This document shows, one piece after another, positions 8,207 to 17,461 of a stretch of DNA of 54,753 bases. The stretch covers positions 1 to 54,753 of the forward strand of contig JAPOQH010000066.1 in NCBI GenBank assembly GCA_026710825.1. Direction: 5' to 3'. Position numbers and translations under genes: made by a program. Within the stretch, counting starts at the first letter, position 1; every line of letters begins with the position of its first letter. Source of the stretch: Chloroflexota bacterium. Lineage in GTDB: Bacteria; Chloroflexota; Dehalococcoidia; Lucifugimonadales; UBA3495. The notes beneath the pieces are model-generated. The model did not search any database and was not told where the DNA came from. It saw only the letters and a list, made by a program, of their open reading frames with translations.

Positions 8207-8599
8207 ATGACAGTCATGGACGTTGGGGCAATCATAGTGTCAATAACCGGCGTCGCCACGCTACTGGTACTCATCGGCGGCGGCTTCTACTGGTGGGGTC
8301 GCCTGTCGAGCCGGGTTGATGGTTTGTCAGGTGAAATACAGTCCGTCCGCGAGGAAGTGAAGTCTGTCCGCGAGGAAGTGAAGTCCGTCCGCGAGGAAGT
8401 GAAGTCCGTCCGTGACGAAGTGAGGTCCGGACAGCAGCAATTCCTCGCAGAATTGCGCCGCACTGAACAGCGAATACTGACCGTGCTTGCCAACCATTCT
8501 CACGTTGCGCCCGAAGCGGGTCGGCCCGTGTTCTGGTTTCCGCCGGGAATGGAAGCCCCCGGGCCGTCCGCTCCCGACGAAACGCCGGTGGAAGCGTAG
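8207..8599 (+). CDS. Single-TM coiled-coil protein with exact heptad DNA repeats
   Basis: From the ATG at 8207 the protein has 130 residues. A hydrophobic helix (ATLLVLIGGGFYWWGRL) is followed by a coiled coil in which four consecutive 21-nt units (8340-8423) encode S-V-R-(E/D)-E-V-K heptads. Then come QQQFLAELRR and a tail with LANHSH and GRPVFWFPPG. The same plan and tail motif appear in the 1188-1520 protein, so the two are paralogues about 7 kb apart. A GTG at 8171 and an ATG at 8216 are alternative starts; 8207 aligns best with the paralogue. The repeat array can expand or contract by whole heptads without breaking the frame. Function unknown; the inner membrane is likely. Confidence 0.7.
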   Translation: MTVMDVGAIIVSITGVATLLVLIGGGFYWWGRLSSRVDGLSGEIQSVREEVKSVREEVKSVREEVKSVRDEVRSGQQQFLAELRRTEQRILTVLANHSHVAPEAGRPVFWFPPGMEAPGPSAPDETPVEA

Positions 8600-8612
8600 C
8601 CGGAGAGCGTCG

Positions 8613-9437
8613 CTACACCGAAAACGCCCGGTCCAGCCGCTGCCGCTGCTCCGCCGTGAGGCGCCAGCCCGACGCCGCGCAATTCTCCTCCGTCCGCGCC
8701 ACGCTGTTCGACTTGGGAATCGCGATCATCCCTTCCTGATCGGCGACCCAATTCAACGCCACCTGCGCCGCCGTCTTGCCCGTCTCGCCCGCGACCTCAG
8801 CCAGCGTATGCTGGTCCCGGCTCAACCCCAACGCCTGCCTGATCCGCCCGCCGCTGTTGCCCACCAGCGCCCCCTCGTGCAGCGGCGAATACGCCATGAC
8901 CATGATGTCGTTCTCCAGGCAGTATGGGATCACGTCCCGCTCCGCCCGCCGCCGGCGCAGGTTGTAGAGAATCTGGTTGGACACAATAGGGTTGTTATCC
9001 AACGCCGCCTGTGCGTCCTGCATGTCCTCCACCGAGAAGTTGCTCACCCCGATGTGGTCCACCACGCCGTCCGCTACCAACCGCTCCATCGCCCGCATGG
9101 TCTCGCCGATGGGCACGCTCGGGTTGGGCCAGTGGATCTGGTACAGGTCGATCTTGTCGATGCCCAGCAGGCGCAGGCTCTTGTCCGCCGCCCGCAGCAC
9201 CGCGTCGTACCGCAGGTTGCTGCCCAGCACCTTGGTCGCGACGAACACGTCGTCCCGGATCCCGACAATCGCCTCCCCCACCTGGTCCTCGGTGCGGTAC
9301 ATCTCCGCCGTGTCGATCAGGTTCGCGCCCAACTCGACCCCGCGACGCAACGGCTCCGACCCGCCGCTGTAACGCCACGTTCCCAATCCGATCTCGGGAA
9401 CCATCACGCCCGATGCTCCCAGCCGTTTCAATTCCAT
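8613..9437 (-). CDS. Aldo/keto reductase
   Basis: The protein has 274 residues from the ATG at 9437, which has GGAGAG about 8 nt upstream. The catalytic tetrad of the superfamily is visible: D42 and Y47 in IDTAEMY, K69 in VATKV and H102 in YQIHWPNP. The NADPH-binding end is present as IPKSNSVARTEEN. It is a cytoplasmic (beta/alpha)8 barrel that reduces carbonyls; the substrate is not deducible. It converges closely on the coiled-coil gene, with stops 13 nt apart. Confidence 0.88.
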   Translation of the reverse strand: MELKRLGASGVMVPEIGLGTWRYSGGSEPLRRGVELGANLIDTAEMYRTEDQVGEAIVGIRDDVFVATKVLGSNLRYDAVLRAADKSLRLLGIDKIDLYQIHWPNPSVPIGETMRAMERLVADGVVDHIGVSNFSVEDMQDAQAALDNNPIVSNQILYNLRRRRAERDVIPYCLENDIMVMAYSPLHEGALVGNSGGRIRQALGLSRDQHTLAEVAGETGKTAAQVALNWVADQEGMIAIPKSNSVARTEENCAASGWRLTAEQRQRLDRAFSV

Positions 9438-9499
9438 TGTCCATCTCTCCCTGTGCCGGATCGCCGCGCCAGTTCGGCCGTCAGCCATTGTACCCTCAA

Positions 9500-11077
9500 C
9501 TATCCGCCGATCTGACGACGCTCACCTGAGTCTGTCGAAGGGTGAACCGACTCCTCCCGTTCCCGCGCGCTCGCCCGCATCAAAATCGCCGGTACCATCG
9601 CCACCAGCGCGATGATCCCGGCCACGCGGTAGAAGGTGTGGAACAGCCCCAGGCTCGCTGTCTCCACCGTCTCCCGGTACTCCGCGATCGCCCGCAGCCG
9701 CGCCTCCGCGTCCAGACCCGTCATCGTCAAGGGCGACGGCGTCTCGGCCAGGATCGCGAGGAACTCGTTCACTCCCCACGCCGACAGCGCCGCCATCCCC
9801 AGCGTCATCCCCAGCATCCGCGCCACCACCACCGTGGATGCCGACACCGCCCGGTATTCATGCGGCGCGGCGGCTATCGCCCGGTGCATCAATGGCGCGA
9901 TCACCAGCCCAAACCCTACGCCGGCCATCACCATGTCCAGCGTCAGCCTCGGCTCGGCAATCTCCACCGGCCATCCGCTCAGCCGGAACATCCCGAACGC
10001 GATCAGCGCCAGGCCGCCCACCGTGATCCATCTGGCGTCCACCCAGCGCAGCAGCCACCCGCCGAGGATGGCGAACACCGGAATCGTCGCCGTCATCCGC
10101 AGCAGCCACAGTGCGGCGGTGACGGCATCCACTGGTCGCTCGGGGCGGTTCATCACCGTGTTCGCCATAATCACTGTCGTCGCCATCGCGATGATCAGCG
10201 CGACCCCCACCAGCAGTTGGCACGCATTGGCGGTGACGAATGCCCACGTCCGGAACAGCGCTCCGGATAATATCGGCTCGACCGTCCGCCTCTGCGCCCA
10301 GACCAGCGCTCCCACGCACAACGCGCATCCCGCCAGCAGCGCAAACGGGATCCACGACTCCGCGCGGAACAAACCCTCGTGGCCGAATGCCAGCGACACC
10401 AGCACCAGGGCCACCGTGAGTATCGCCGCGCCCCGGTAGTCCATCCGCGCTCCGGTTGCCGCCCGCTTCGGCACCCAGAACAGGGCCGCTGCGATCGCCG
10501 CCGCCTGCGGCACGTTCAGCCAGAATATCGCGCGCCAACCCCAGATCTCGATGACTGCTCCCCCGTACGCCGGCCCCAGCATGCTGCCCGCCTCGGCTGC
10601 GCCGGCCACGATCCCCAGGGCCAGCCCCCGGTGGTGCGGAGCCGTCAGCGCAGCGGCGATGGCCAGGCTGATGGGAACCGCGCCGCCGCCGCCGATGGCC
10701 TGGATCACCCGCGCCGCCACGATCTGGTCCAGCGGTTCCAGTACGCCGTTCAGCCATTCCGATTCGCCCGTCAGCGCGACCAACGTCGTCCCGATGCCGA
10801 ACACTGCCAGCGATGCCCAGTACACACGGACGTAACCGTGCACATCGGCCAACCGTCCCAGCAGCGGCATCGCCACCGTGTACCCCAGCAGGTAGGCCGT
10901 CACCACCCAGATCACCGATTCCAGCCTGATGATCGGGACTTTCAGGTCGGCCATCACCGCCGGCAGCGCCGTCACCACTACCGTCTGGTCCAGCGCGGTG
11001 ATGAACGCCCCGCATGCGACCACGGCCACCAGCGTCCATTGACGGCGGGACGAGAAACTGCGGGACGAGATATCCAC
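9500..11077 (-). CDS. MFS drug exporter, DHA2 (EmrB/QacA) type
   Basis: The protein has 525 residues and about 14 hydrophobic segments, the size of the 14-TM DHA2 group. The first TM helix contains ALDQTVVVTALPAV, the DHA2 motif D1. Motif A follows as GRLADVHGYVRVY and motif C as GSMLGPAYGGAV. It exports drugs or metabolites with proton exchange. The start is a GTG at 11077 with GAGGG a few bases upstream. The last codons overlap a piece (9521-9542) of an intergenic repeat (CCTGAG / CTGTCGAAGG type), so the C terminus has been rewritten by a repeat. Confidence 0.87.
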   Translation of the reverse strand: MDISSRSFSSRRQWTLVAVVACGAFITALDQTVVVTALPAVMADLKVPIIRLESVIWVVTAYLLGYTVAMPLLGRLADVHGYVRVYWASLAVFGIGTTLVALTGESEWLNGVLEPLDQIVAARVIQAIGGGGAVPISLAIAAALTAPHHRGLALGIVAGAAEAGSMLGPAYGGAVIEIWGWRAIFWLNVPQAAAIAAALFWVPKRAATGARMDYRGAAILTVALVLVSLAFGHEGLFRAESWIPFALLAGCALCVGALVWAQRRTVEPILSGALFRTWAFVTANACQLLVGVALIIAMATTVIMANTVMNRPERPVDAVTAALWLLRMTATIPVFAILGGWLLRWVDARWITVGGLALIAFGMFRLSGWPVEIAEPRLTLDMVMAGVGFGLVIAPLMHRAIAAAPHEYRAVSASTVVVARMLGMTLGMAALSAWGVNEFLAILAETPSPLTMTGLDAEARLRAIAEYRETVETASLGLFHTFYRVAGIIALVAMVPAILMRASAREREESVHPSTDSGERRQIGG

Positions 11078-11103
11078 TCTGCCCTCGAGACTGCCGCGGC
11101 GAA

Positions 11104-11898
11104 TCAGCCGCCCGTCAGATCGGTGAATTCGTCGGGTGGTTCGATCGATACCGGCTCGTTGATGCTTTTCAACACGATCTCGCGGACGGTATCGGCCTGG
11201 TCAAACATCCCCACCGGTCCGGCGACGCGCAACTTCCGCAACTGGCGGTCCTCGGTGTCGGTCCAAACCACGATTCGCACGGTCTGCCCTTCTTCGGCCG
11301 TCAGCGGCAGCCAGTCCATCACTGATGCCGGGGCGTCTCCGGAAATCTTGTGCGCCGGAATTCCGTCAACCTCTTCCATCCCATCCAATGTCGGGTCGTC
11401 GATCATGCCGACCAGGTCTGCGATCAGTTGGTTCAGTTCCGCCACCGGTATCGGTACGGAGGATTGCGGTTGTTTCAGCCACGCGCCCGAAAACGGGTCC
11501 GTCCCGTAGTATGCGCCCGCCGTGATCACCGATTGCAGCCCGAAGTAGATGCCGGATTCCGCCTCCGTCTGAGCGTCGGGCACCAGGTATGCGTCAACGG
11601 TCAGTTCGGCCCCTTGTTCCGCGTCCCAGACTCCACGCGCCTCGGTCAGCTTGGCGCTGAACACGGGGAGGAAAATGGCCCCCGCCTCGTGCTGCACCGC
11701 GAACTCTGCGCTCCGCAGATTCCGCAGGTTCGCCGACGTCTCGCCCAGGAGCGCCACCGGGTCTGGTATCGGCGTGGCCGTCGGAACCGGCGTCGCGGCG
11801 GGGGTCGCCGACCCCGTGCAGCCAACCGCCAGAACTGACAGAACCAGCGCACATGCGAGGAACAACACCCCTGCGCGTGCCGTCAGCGTCGCCAGCAT
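11104..11898 (-). CDS. LppX/LprAFG-type lipoprotein
   Basis: The protein has 264 residues from the ATG at 11898. A signal peptide ends in the lipobox VLAVGC and is followed by a Pro/Thr linker. The body has the features of the LppX_LprAFG fold: a repeated LLGETSANLRNLRSAEF start, VWDAEQGAELTVDAYLVPD, then VDGIPAHKISGD. This half-barrel fold carries lipids across the envelope in mycobacteria and occurs in Chloroflexota. It starts 4 nt after the stop of the beta-propeller lipoprotein, so the two are translated from one message and probably work together. Confidence 0.75.
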   Translation of the reverse strand: MLATLTARAGVLFLACALVLSVLAVGCTGSATPAATPVPTATPIPDPVALLGETSANLRNLRSAEFAVQHEAGAIFLPVFSAKLTEARGVWDAEQGAELTVDAYLVPDAQTEAESGIYFGLQSVITAGAYYGTDPFSGAWLKQPQSSVPIPVAELNQLIADLVGMIDDPTLDGMEEVDGIPAHKISGDAPASVMDWLPLTAEEGQTVRIVVWTDTEDRQLRKLRVAGPVGMFDQADTVREIVLKSINEPVSIEPPDEFTDLTGG

Positions 11899-11902
11899 CA
11901 AC

Positions 11903-13285
11903 TCACTGCGGAGACCAGACGGCAATTCCGCCGGCCGCCAGATCCCGCAATCCGCCCGACTCTCCGAGATCAGTGACGTACACGTGTGGCCCCGCCGCGC
12001 CACTCCCGTTGCGTCGCTGCGAGAGGTATTGCTGGTTCCCGGCCACTACCAGCGCGGAACCGTCCGGCGCCCAGGGGGAATGGCTGCGCGCGTATTGGTC
12101 GAAGAACGCCAGCATCAGGAAAGTCTCCCCGCTCGGTGAAAAGCGCAGCCCCCCAACCGGGTCGTCTGACTCGCCGGCAGCCTCGGACTCCGTCGCCGAC
12201 CCATCCAGAATCCGCCATTCCATGGTCCGCTCTTCGCTGTTCAGCGCAATCCAGGCCAGCCGGGTGCCGTTCGGCTCCCAGAAGAAGCCCAGTATCCAGT
12301 CGTCGTCCCGTACCGTTCGCACCGCGCTGCCGTCTGCCGCCACGAGCCTCAGTCGCCGGTAGGCTGGTGATCCGTCGCTCTGCCGGTCCGCTACCGCGAT
12401 TACCGTGCCGTCGGACGACCACAGGAACGAGCACGCCCCCTCCACTTCGGCCAGGCGCATCGGAGGATAGTTTGCCTCATCGGGCTTTCCCAACCACACC
12501 GCCTCGCTGTCGCCGCCGGGCGCAGACCACGCCAGCGTCGTCCCGTCCGGCGACCAGGCCGGCGTGCGGAACGATCGCGAGCGGCTGATGGGTTGCGCTG
12601 TGAATCCGGTGGCGTCGTCGTTCAGCCGCAGCACCGACAGTTCCTCTCCGCTGTGCACGGCGAGCGACCGGCTGTCGGGCGACCAGTCGAAGTAGAGCGG
12701 CGCTCCTCGAACCACAGGAAGCGCTGCTGTTGGAGTCGTTTCGCCGTCCACCGGATTGGCGTCTGCCACGAACAGCGTCAGACCCTCGGGCGTGGCAGCG
12801 GTAACCCCCAGGCGTTGGCTGTCGGGCGACCACTGCACATAATGAGGGGTGCCATCGGCGATGGTCAGCGGAGCCGAGTTGACGAACACCGCGCCTCCGA
12901 CGCCGGATGACGATTCCAACGACTGCACGCTCATCTCAGCCTCGGATGGTCTCAGGCCACTGATCAAAGACACGGCAATGCGGCTCCCATCCGGCGACCA
13001 GACCGGCCAGCCATACAGGCGGGTCTCGCTCGTGGGTTGGGCCACTACACCGCCCAGGCGACTCAACGAGTCCGCAACTTCCCCGGTGGTGAGGGTGCTC
13101 CGGTTGCTGCCGTCGGGATCAACCGTGACCAACTGCCCGTTCGAGTCTATGTAGGCAATGCGATTGATGGTCATGGGCTCATTGGAAGCGCCGGGTTCGT
13201 TGCCGGGGGTGCAGGCCAACGCGGTTATCGCAACCAGGGTCGCGATCACGACCGCCGCCGGCCAGCAGATTTTAAGGGGAGGCAT
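11903..13285 (-). CDS. TolB/WD40-like beta-propeller lipoprotein
   Basis: The protein has 460 residues from the ATG at 13285. The signal ends in a lipobox (ITALAC). Repeats of the type WSPDGSRIAVS, WSPDSQRLGVT, WSPDSRSLAVH, WSPDGTTLAWS and APDGSALVVAG follow, at least six blades, as in TolB C-terminal / PD40 propellers. Such proteins are extracytoplasmic binding scaffolds. It is directly upstream of the LppX-type lipoprotein with a 4-nt gap. The ribosome site is weak, and the frame is open 12 codons further upstream. Confidence 0.8.
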   Translation of the reverse strand: MPPLKICWPAAVVIATLVAITALACTPGNEPGASNEPMTINRIAYIDSNGQLVTVDPDGSNRSTLTTGEVADSLSRLGGVVAQPTSETRLYGWPVWSPDGSRIAVSLISGLRPSEAEMSVQSLESSSGVGGAVFVNSAPLTIADGTPHYVQWSPDSQRLGVTAATPEGLTLFVADANPVDGETTPTAALPVVRGAPLYFDWSPDSRSLAVHSGEELSVLRLNDDATGFTAQPISRSRSFRTPAWSPDGTTLAWSAPGGDSEAVWLGKPDEANYPPMRLAEVEGACSFLWSSDGTVIAVADRQSDGSPAYRRLRLVAADGSAVRTVRDDDWILGFFWEPNGTRLAWIALNSEERTMEWRILDGSATESEAAGESDDPVGGLRFSPSGETFLMLAFFDQYARSHSPWAPDGSALVVAGNQQYLSQRRNGSGAAGPHVYVTDLGESGGLRDLAAGGIAVWSPQ

Positions 13286-13345
13286 CGCGGCTACGTTATC
13301 ACCCGGTAGATGGTTTGGCAACGCGACGCAATTTTGTTCGAGGAT

Positions 13346-14014
13346 CTAGACGGTTTCGGAGCAAACCTTGAGGTGTGGTAGCATCGGATACACTGTAGAC
13401 CAAACCACATCTGCAACATCCCCGATGGATTGATTGCCTTCGACTTTGCGCCAAGTTTTGGGATTGTTATCCGCCTGGCGGTTGAACCCTTGGTGCACAC
13501 GGTCATGAAACCGTAACTCCTCATCCTCGAATCTGTCCGGCGCATCGCCTATAGGCAAAGCTAGCTGAAAAAGACGATTGTGTACCCGTTCCAATCCGAC
13601 CGCAGGAACGATATCTAGCAGTATAGTTAGGTCTGGGTACCGTCCATGCGTGGCCAAGTCGTTCAACCATTGGATTTTCTCCAAATCCAAACCGCGCCCA
13701 TGTCCTTGGTATGCCACGGTGGAGCCCGTGAAGCGATCGCAAATCACGATCGCCCCGGCTTCTAGTTCCGGGCGAATGCGATCAGTCATCAACTCGGCCC
13801 TGGAAGCCTCAAATAGCAAGAGTTCTGCGACATTTGAGATAGGTCCGTCACCAATCAGATAACGTCGCAGATAGTCACCTAACGTCGTGGAACCAGGCTC
13901 ATGCAGCAGGACCGAGCGAAAACCTTGGCGCGACAATTTTTCCGCAAGGATGTTGGCCTGCGTCGACTTGCCGGCGCCGTCCCCTCCCTCAAAGGCTATG
14001 AAAAGACCCGACAT
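13346..14014 (-). CDS. tmk: Thymidylate kinase
   Basis: The protein has 222 residues from the ATG at 14014. The P-loop EGGDGAGKST is at residues 9-18. EPGSTTLGDYLRRYL corresponds to the dTMP-binding DRX/EPG loop region, and ICDRFTGSTVAYQG is the DR(Y/F)xxST motif. It phosphorylates dTMP to dTDP. The start could also be a GTG three codons upstream. It belongs to the same-strand block with the R3H ATPase and pdxT/pdxS, but the spacing (97 nt to the R3H gene) leaves co-transcription open. Confidence 0.9.
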   Translation of the reverse strand: MSGLFIAFEGGDGAGKSTQANILAEKLSRQGFRSVLLHEPGSTTLGDYLRRYLIGDGPISNVAELLLFEASRAELMTDRIRPELEAGAIVICDRFTGSTVAYQGHGRGLDLEKIQWLNDLATHGRYPDLTILLDIVPAVGLERVHNRLFQLALPIGDAPDRFEDEELRFHDRVHQGFNRQADNNPKTWRKVEGNQSIGDVADVVWSTVYPMLPHLKVCSETV

Positions 14015-14111
14015 ATCCGTCACTGCACTCGGCTTTACGTCAGTTGCGCGGTGCGAACTTAAAGCGCCGCCGAACCCGAGGCTTCAGATCGCGTGATCCC
14101 GGAGTGCGCGA

Positions 14112-15776
14112 TTACGGCCGGTAGATCAGCACAGCCCGTTGAGGATCACGCCCCCGGCTGGTGGACGCCAGGTTGAATTCCTCGGCCAGCATGTGCTGGA
14201 GCCGGCGTATGTACGGTCGCTGCGGTTCCAGTTGCACGCTGAACTCGCCCGAGATGATCCTGCGTGCCGCCTCTTCCGCCTCCGCCCGCGCCGAGGCCTC
14301 CGCCTCGGCGTCCGACTCTTCCTTGAAACGCCCCGACGGCGGCGGCAGGTCTATCCCCTGATCCCGCGCCATGGACGTGAGAAACTCGCTCACCTGCGGA
14401 ACGGTGTTCTTCCGCAGCACGTACACCGGCACGCTGTTGGTCTCCGCGATGCGCACCAACTGGCTGCCCCGCCGGTAGTGGTTCTTGGTGGTCAGCAGCA
14501 CGTTCGCCCGGCGCAACTCGCTGACGATCTCCGCCGTCGTGCCTCGTTCGGCCAGCGCCGCCTCCACCTTGTCCCTGCTCACGCCGAACAGGAAAATCCG
14601 AGCGTCCAGGCGCGGCCCGGTCAATCCGATGGCATCCGGCTCGTCTTGGAACCTTTCCGGCGGATACTGTTCGTACGAATCCTGTCCACGCCCGGCGCGG
14701 TTCCGGCCCCGACGGTTGCGGATTTCATTGGCCGCCCAGGGTGTTGGCGCGGCCTCGTTTTGCCGGGGCGCCGCGGTCTTGGTGATGTTCCCGTCGTCGT
14801 TCATGTGCCGGACTTCCGGCTCGACGGGGTACCCGCGCAGCCACTGGTCAACCACCTGCGCCACGTCGTCGTGAACCGCAACCTCGTTCCAGTCCTGGAT
14901 CTCCACCACCACGTCAAACGTGGGTGGCCCTTTTCTTTCCAGAACGGTCTTCTGCGTGCCGCGGTACCGCGCCTCCTGGTCGCCCAGCGTCACGGTCTGC
15001 ACGCCGCCGATCAGGTCCGACAGGGTGGGATTCATGATCAGGTTGTCCAGCGTGTTGCCGTGGGCGGTGGCAACCAACTGCACGCCACGTTCGGCTATCG
15101 TCCGCGCCGCGGACGCCTCCAATGTGGTGCCCATCTCGTCGATGATGATCACCTGTGGCATGTGGTTCTCCACGGCCTCGATCATCACGTCGTGCTGCAC
15201 CGTGGGCGTCGGCACCTGCATGCGCCGCGCGTGTCCGATGGCCGGATGGGGAATGTCCCCGTCGCCGGCAATCTCGTTGGACGTGTCGACGATGATCACC
15301 CGTTTGCGGGCTTCGTCAGCCAGCACCCGGGCCACCTCCCGCAGCATCGTGGTCTTGCCCACGCCCGGCCGACCCAGCAGCAGGATGTTCTTGCCGCCGT
15401 ACGCCAGGTCCTCAATTATCTTGATGGTGCCGAATACGGCCCGCCCCACGCGGCATGTGATGCCCACCACGCTCCCGTTGCGGTTGCGAATCGCCGAAAT
15501 GCGGTGCAACGTTCGCTCCATCCCGGCCCGATTGTCTCCGCCGAAATCGCCGATTCCCGCCACCACGTGCTGCAGGTCGTCCCGCCCGACCGGTTCCTCA
15601 TCGAGTATTACGTCTCCGGACAAAAAGCGGGCTTCCGGCGGGCGTCCCAGGTCAAGGATGATTTCCAGTAGGTCATCCAGGTCGTCCTGTCTCTTCAGGC
15701 CGTCCAGTACCCGGGGGGGCAGCACATCCAGCAGTTGCTGTAATTCATCATGGGCCAGTTGTTCGACCGTTACCAA
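14112..15776 (-). CDS. R3H / AAA ATPase (Ycf45, SpoIIIAA-like)
   Basis: The protein has 554 residues. The N-terminal half is a SpoIIIAA/Ycf45-type ring ATPase with Walker A GRPGVGKTT at 135-143 and Walker B VIIIDEMGT. The C-terminal end is an R3H nucleic-acid-binding domain (RPYIRRLQHMLAEEFNL, then SRGRDPQRAVLIY). The middle has a glutamine/arginine-rich linker. Ycf45-type proteins are widespread in cyanobacteria and Chloroflexota, with no firm function. The start is a TTG at 15776: AGGAGGG sits 5 nt upstream of it and no ATG fits. Confidence 0.85.
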   Translation of the reverse strand: MVTVEQLAHDELQQLLDVLPPRVLDGLKRQDDLDDLLEIILDLGRPPEARFLSGDVILDEEPVGRDDLQHVVAGIGDFGGDNRAGMERTLHRISAIRNRNGSVVGITCRVGRAVFGTIKIIEDLAYGGKNILLLGRPGVGKTTMLREVARVLADEARKRVIIVDTSNEIAGDGDIPHPAIGHARRMQVPTPTVQHDVMIEAVENHMPQVIIIDEMGTTLEASAARTIAERGVQLVATAHGNTLDNLIMNPTLSDLIGGVQTVTLGDQEARYRGTQKTVLERKGPPTFDVVVEIQDWNEVAVHDDVAQVVDQWLRGYPVEPEVRHMNDDGNITKTAAPRQNEAAPTPWAANEIRNRRGRNRAGRGQDSYEQYPPERFQDEPDAIGLTGPRLDARIFLFGVSRDKVEAALAERGTTAEIVSELRRANVLLTTKNHYRRGSQLVRIAETNSVPVYVLRKNTVPQVSEFLTSMARDQGIDLPPPSGRFKEESDAEAEASARAEAEEAARRIISGEFSVQLEPQRPYIRRLQHMLAEEFNLASTSRGRDPQRAVLIYRP

Positions 15777-15839
15777 CTATGCCCTCCTTGTCGCCGAAAT
15801 GTGGAGATTCGCAATCAACGATATCGTTGTTTGTGATTG

Positions 15840-16478
15840 TTATTCCTGGGCCAGGCGCCCTCGTACTCTCGGAGTCTCTATCAATGGCGCGCCCTCGTCC
15901 AACGGCGGCCCGCCGGCCATCTCTACGAAATATCGATGAATGCGCGTGTCGGCCGTTAGTTCAGGATGAAAAGCCGTCGCCAGCAGGTTCCCCTCGCGCA
16001 CTGCCACCGGCCTCCCGTCCTCCAACGAAGACAGCACCTCAACGCCCGCGCCAACGCGGATGATCACTGGCGCCCTGATGAAAATGGCGTGGTACGGGTC
16101 CGAGCCCAGCCCCTTGATCTTCAGGTCCTGCTCGAACGAATCGACCTGCCGTCCGAAGGCGTTGCGCTGGACGCCAACGTCCATCACCGCCAGTGGTATG
16201 GGGTCCTCTTCCGTGATCTCTGCGGCCAGCATGATCATGCCGGCGCAGGTCCCCCAAACCGCCTTGCCGGACGATGCCATTTCAGCAACCGGCTCACGCA
16301 AGTTGTACAGCGACATCAGGCGGCTGAGCGTGGTGCTCTCGCCGCCGGGTATGATCAGGCCGTCCAGTCCGTGGAGATGTTCGGGCAATCGCACTTCCGT
16401 AGAGTTAGCGCCGATGCTGCGGAGCACGTGGCAGTGTTCCGCGAAATCCCCTTGTACTGCCAATACACCGATGTTCAA
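15840..16478 (-). CDS. pdxT: Pyridoxal 5'-phosphate synthase glutaminase subunit PdxT
   Basis: The protein has 212 residues. It is a class-I glutaminase with nucleophile C78 in WGTCAGM and the His-Glu pair H171/E173 in FHPEL. The start MNIGVLAVQGDFAEH is diagnostic, and LIIPGGESTTLSRL forms the oxyanion loop. It supplies ammonia to PdxS for PLP synthesis from ribose 5-phosphate and glyceraldehyde 3-phosphate. It lies 89 nt downstream of pdxS, with a strong hairpin in the gap. Confidence 0.95.
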   Translation of the reverse strand: MNIGVLAVQGDFAEHCHVLRSIGANSTEVRLPEHLHGLDGLIIPGGESTTLSRLMSLYNLREPVAEMASSGKAVWGTCAGMIMLAAEITEEDPIPLAVMDVGVQRNAFGRQVDSFEQDLKIKGLGSDPYHAIFIRAPVIIRVGAGVEVLSSLEDGRPVAVREGNLLATAFHPELTADTRIHRYFVEMAGGPPLDEGAPLIETPRVRGRLAQE

Positions 16479-16531
16479 CTAAGTGTCCAGCCGATAATGC
16501 CCTGATCCGTCCGTTTGTCGCAGTTTCGTTG

Positions 16532-16559
16532 CGTCATTGGGGCAACCGCCCCAATGACG
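16532..16559 (-). terminator. Perfect 12-bp hairpin between pdxS and pdxT
   Basis: CGTCATTGGGGC (16532-16543) pairs with GCCCCAATGACG (16548-16559), closing a 4-nt loop. The stem begins 8 nt after the pdxS stop on the minus strand and no T-run follows. It could partly end or process the pdxS message so that PdxS is made in excess of PdxT. Confidence 0.6.
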
Positions 16560-16567
16560 TCATTTCG

Positions 16568-17461
16568 CTAAACGCTGCGCGTCGCCAGCAACTCGCTGGC
16601 GTCCAGTTCGCGAACGCTCCTGCCGACCATGGGCTCGCCCAGATCCCTGGAGACCTCCGCGAGAATCTGCGGGTCGTTATAGTGCGTCACCGCCTGCACG
16701 ATGGCATGGCCGCGGGACGCCGGGTCGCCGGACTTGAAGATGCCGGAGCCCACGAACACGCCGTCCGCGCCCAACTGCATCATCAGCGCCGCGTCCGCCG
16801 GAGTCGCCACGCCGCCGGCCGCAAAGTTGACCACCGGCATGCGGCCCTCCTCGCGGGTCTGCTGCAGCAGGTCGAGGCTGACCCGCAGGTCGCGAGCCTC
16901 CACCACCAACTCGTCGTCGGGCATGTTCTGAAGCTTGCGGATGGCGTCCTGTACGGCGCGCATGTGCCGCACGGCCTCCACCACGTCGCCGGTGCCCGCC
17001 TCGCCCTTGGTGCGGATCATGGCTGCACCTTCGGAAATGCGGCGGAGCGCCTCACCAAGGTCGCGGCAGCCGCACACGAAGGGCACGGTGAAGTCGTGCT
17101 TCCAGACGTGGTGCATTTCGTCCGCCGGGGTGAGCACTTCGGACTCGTCCACGTAGTCCACGCCCATCGCCTGCAATATCTGGGCTTCTACGAAGTGGCC
17201 GATTCGGCACTTCGCCATCACGGGAATCGACACGGAGTCGATGATATCGGCGATCATCGAAGGATCGCTCATGCGGGCAACGCCGCCGTCCGCCCGGATG
17301 TCGGCTGGGACGCGTTCCAATGCCATCACCGCGACCGCGCCCGCTTCCTGGGCGATCCGTGCCTGCTCGGCGTTCACCACGTCCATGATTACGCCGCCCT
17401 TGAGCATCTGGGCGTGGCCGGATTTGACGGTGAAAGTGCCGGTTAGAATTTCAGCAACCAT
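16568..17461 (-). CDS. pdxS: Pyridoxal 5'-phosphate synthase lyase subunit PdxS
   Basis: The protein has 297 residues, the normal length. GGVIMDVVN holds the active-site Asp (D27) and VMAKCRIGH the Schiff-base Lys (K84). [19 protein letters not shown] and [11 protein letters not shown] form the phosphate-binding end. It builds PLP together with PdxT in a 12+12 complex. AAAGGAGG lies 8 nt before the ATG, the strongest ribosome site in this part of the window. Confidence 0.97.
   Translation of the reverse strand: MVAEILTGTFTVKSGHAQMLKGGVIMDVVNAEQARIAQEAGAVAVMALERVPADIRADGGVARMSDPSMIADIIDSVSIPVMAKCRIGHFVEAQILQAMGVDYVDESEVLTPADEMHHVWKHDFTVPFVCGCRDLGEALRRISEGAAMIRTKGEAGTGDVVEAVRHMRAVQDAIRKLQNMPDDELVVEARDLRVSLDLLQQTREEGRMPVVNFAAGGVATPADAALMMQLGADGVFVGSGIFKSGDPASRGHAIVQAVTHYNDPQILAEVSRDLGEPMVGRSVRELDASELLATRSV

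Noticed and set aside
14139..15671. Open frame of about 510 codons antisense to the R3H ATPase gene
   Set aside because: High GC at third positions opens antisense frames. The minus-strand gene has clear motifs and a strong ribosome site; this one has neither.
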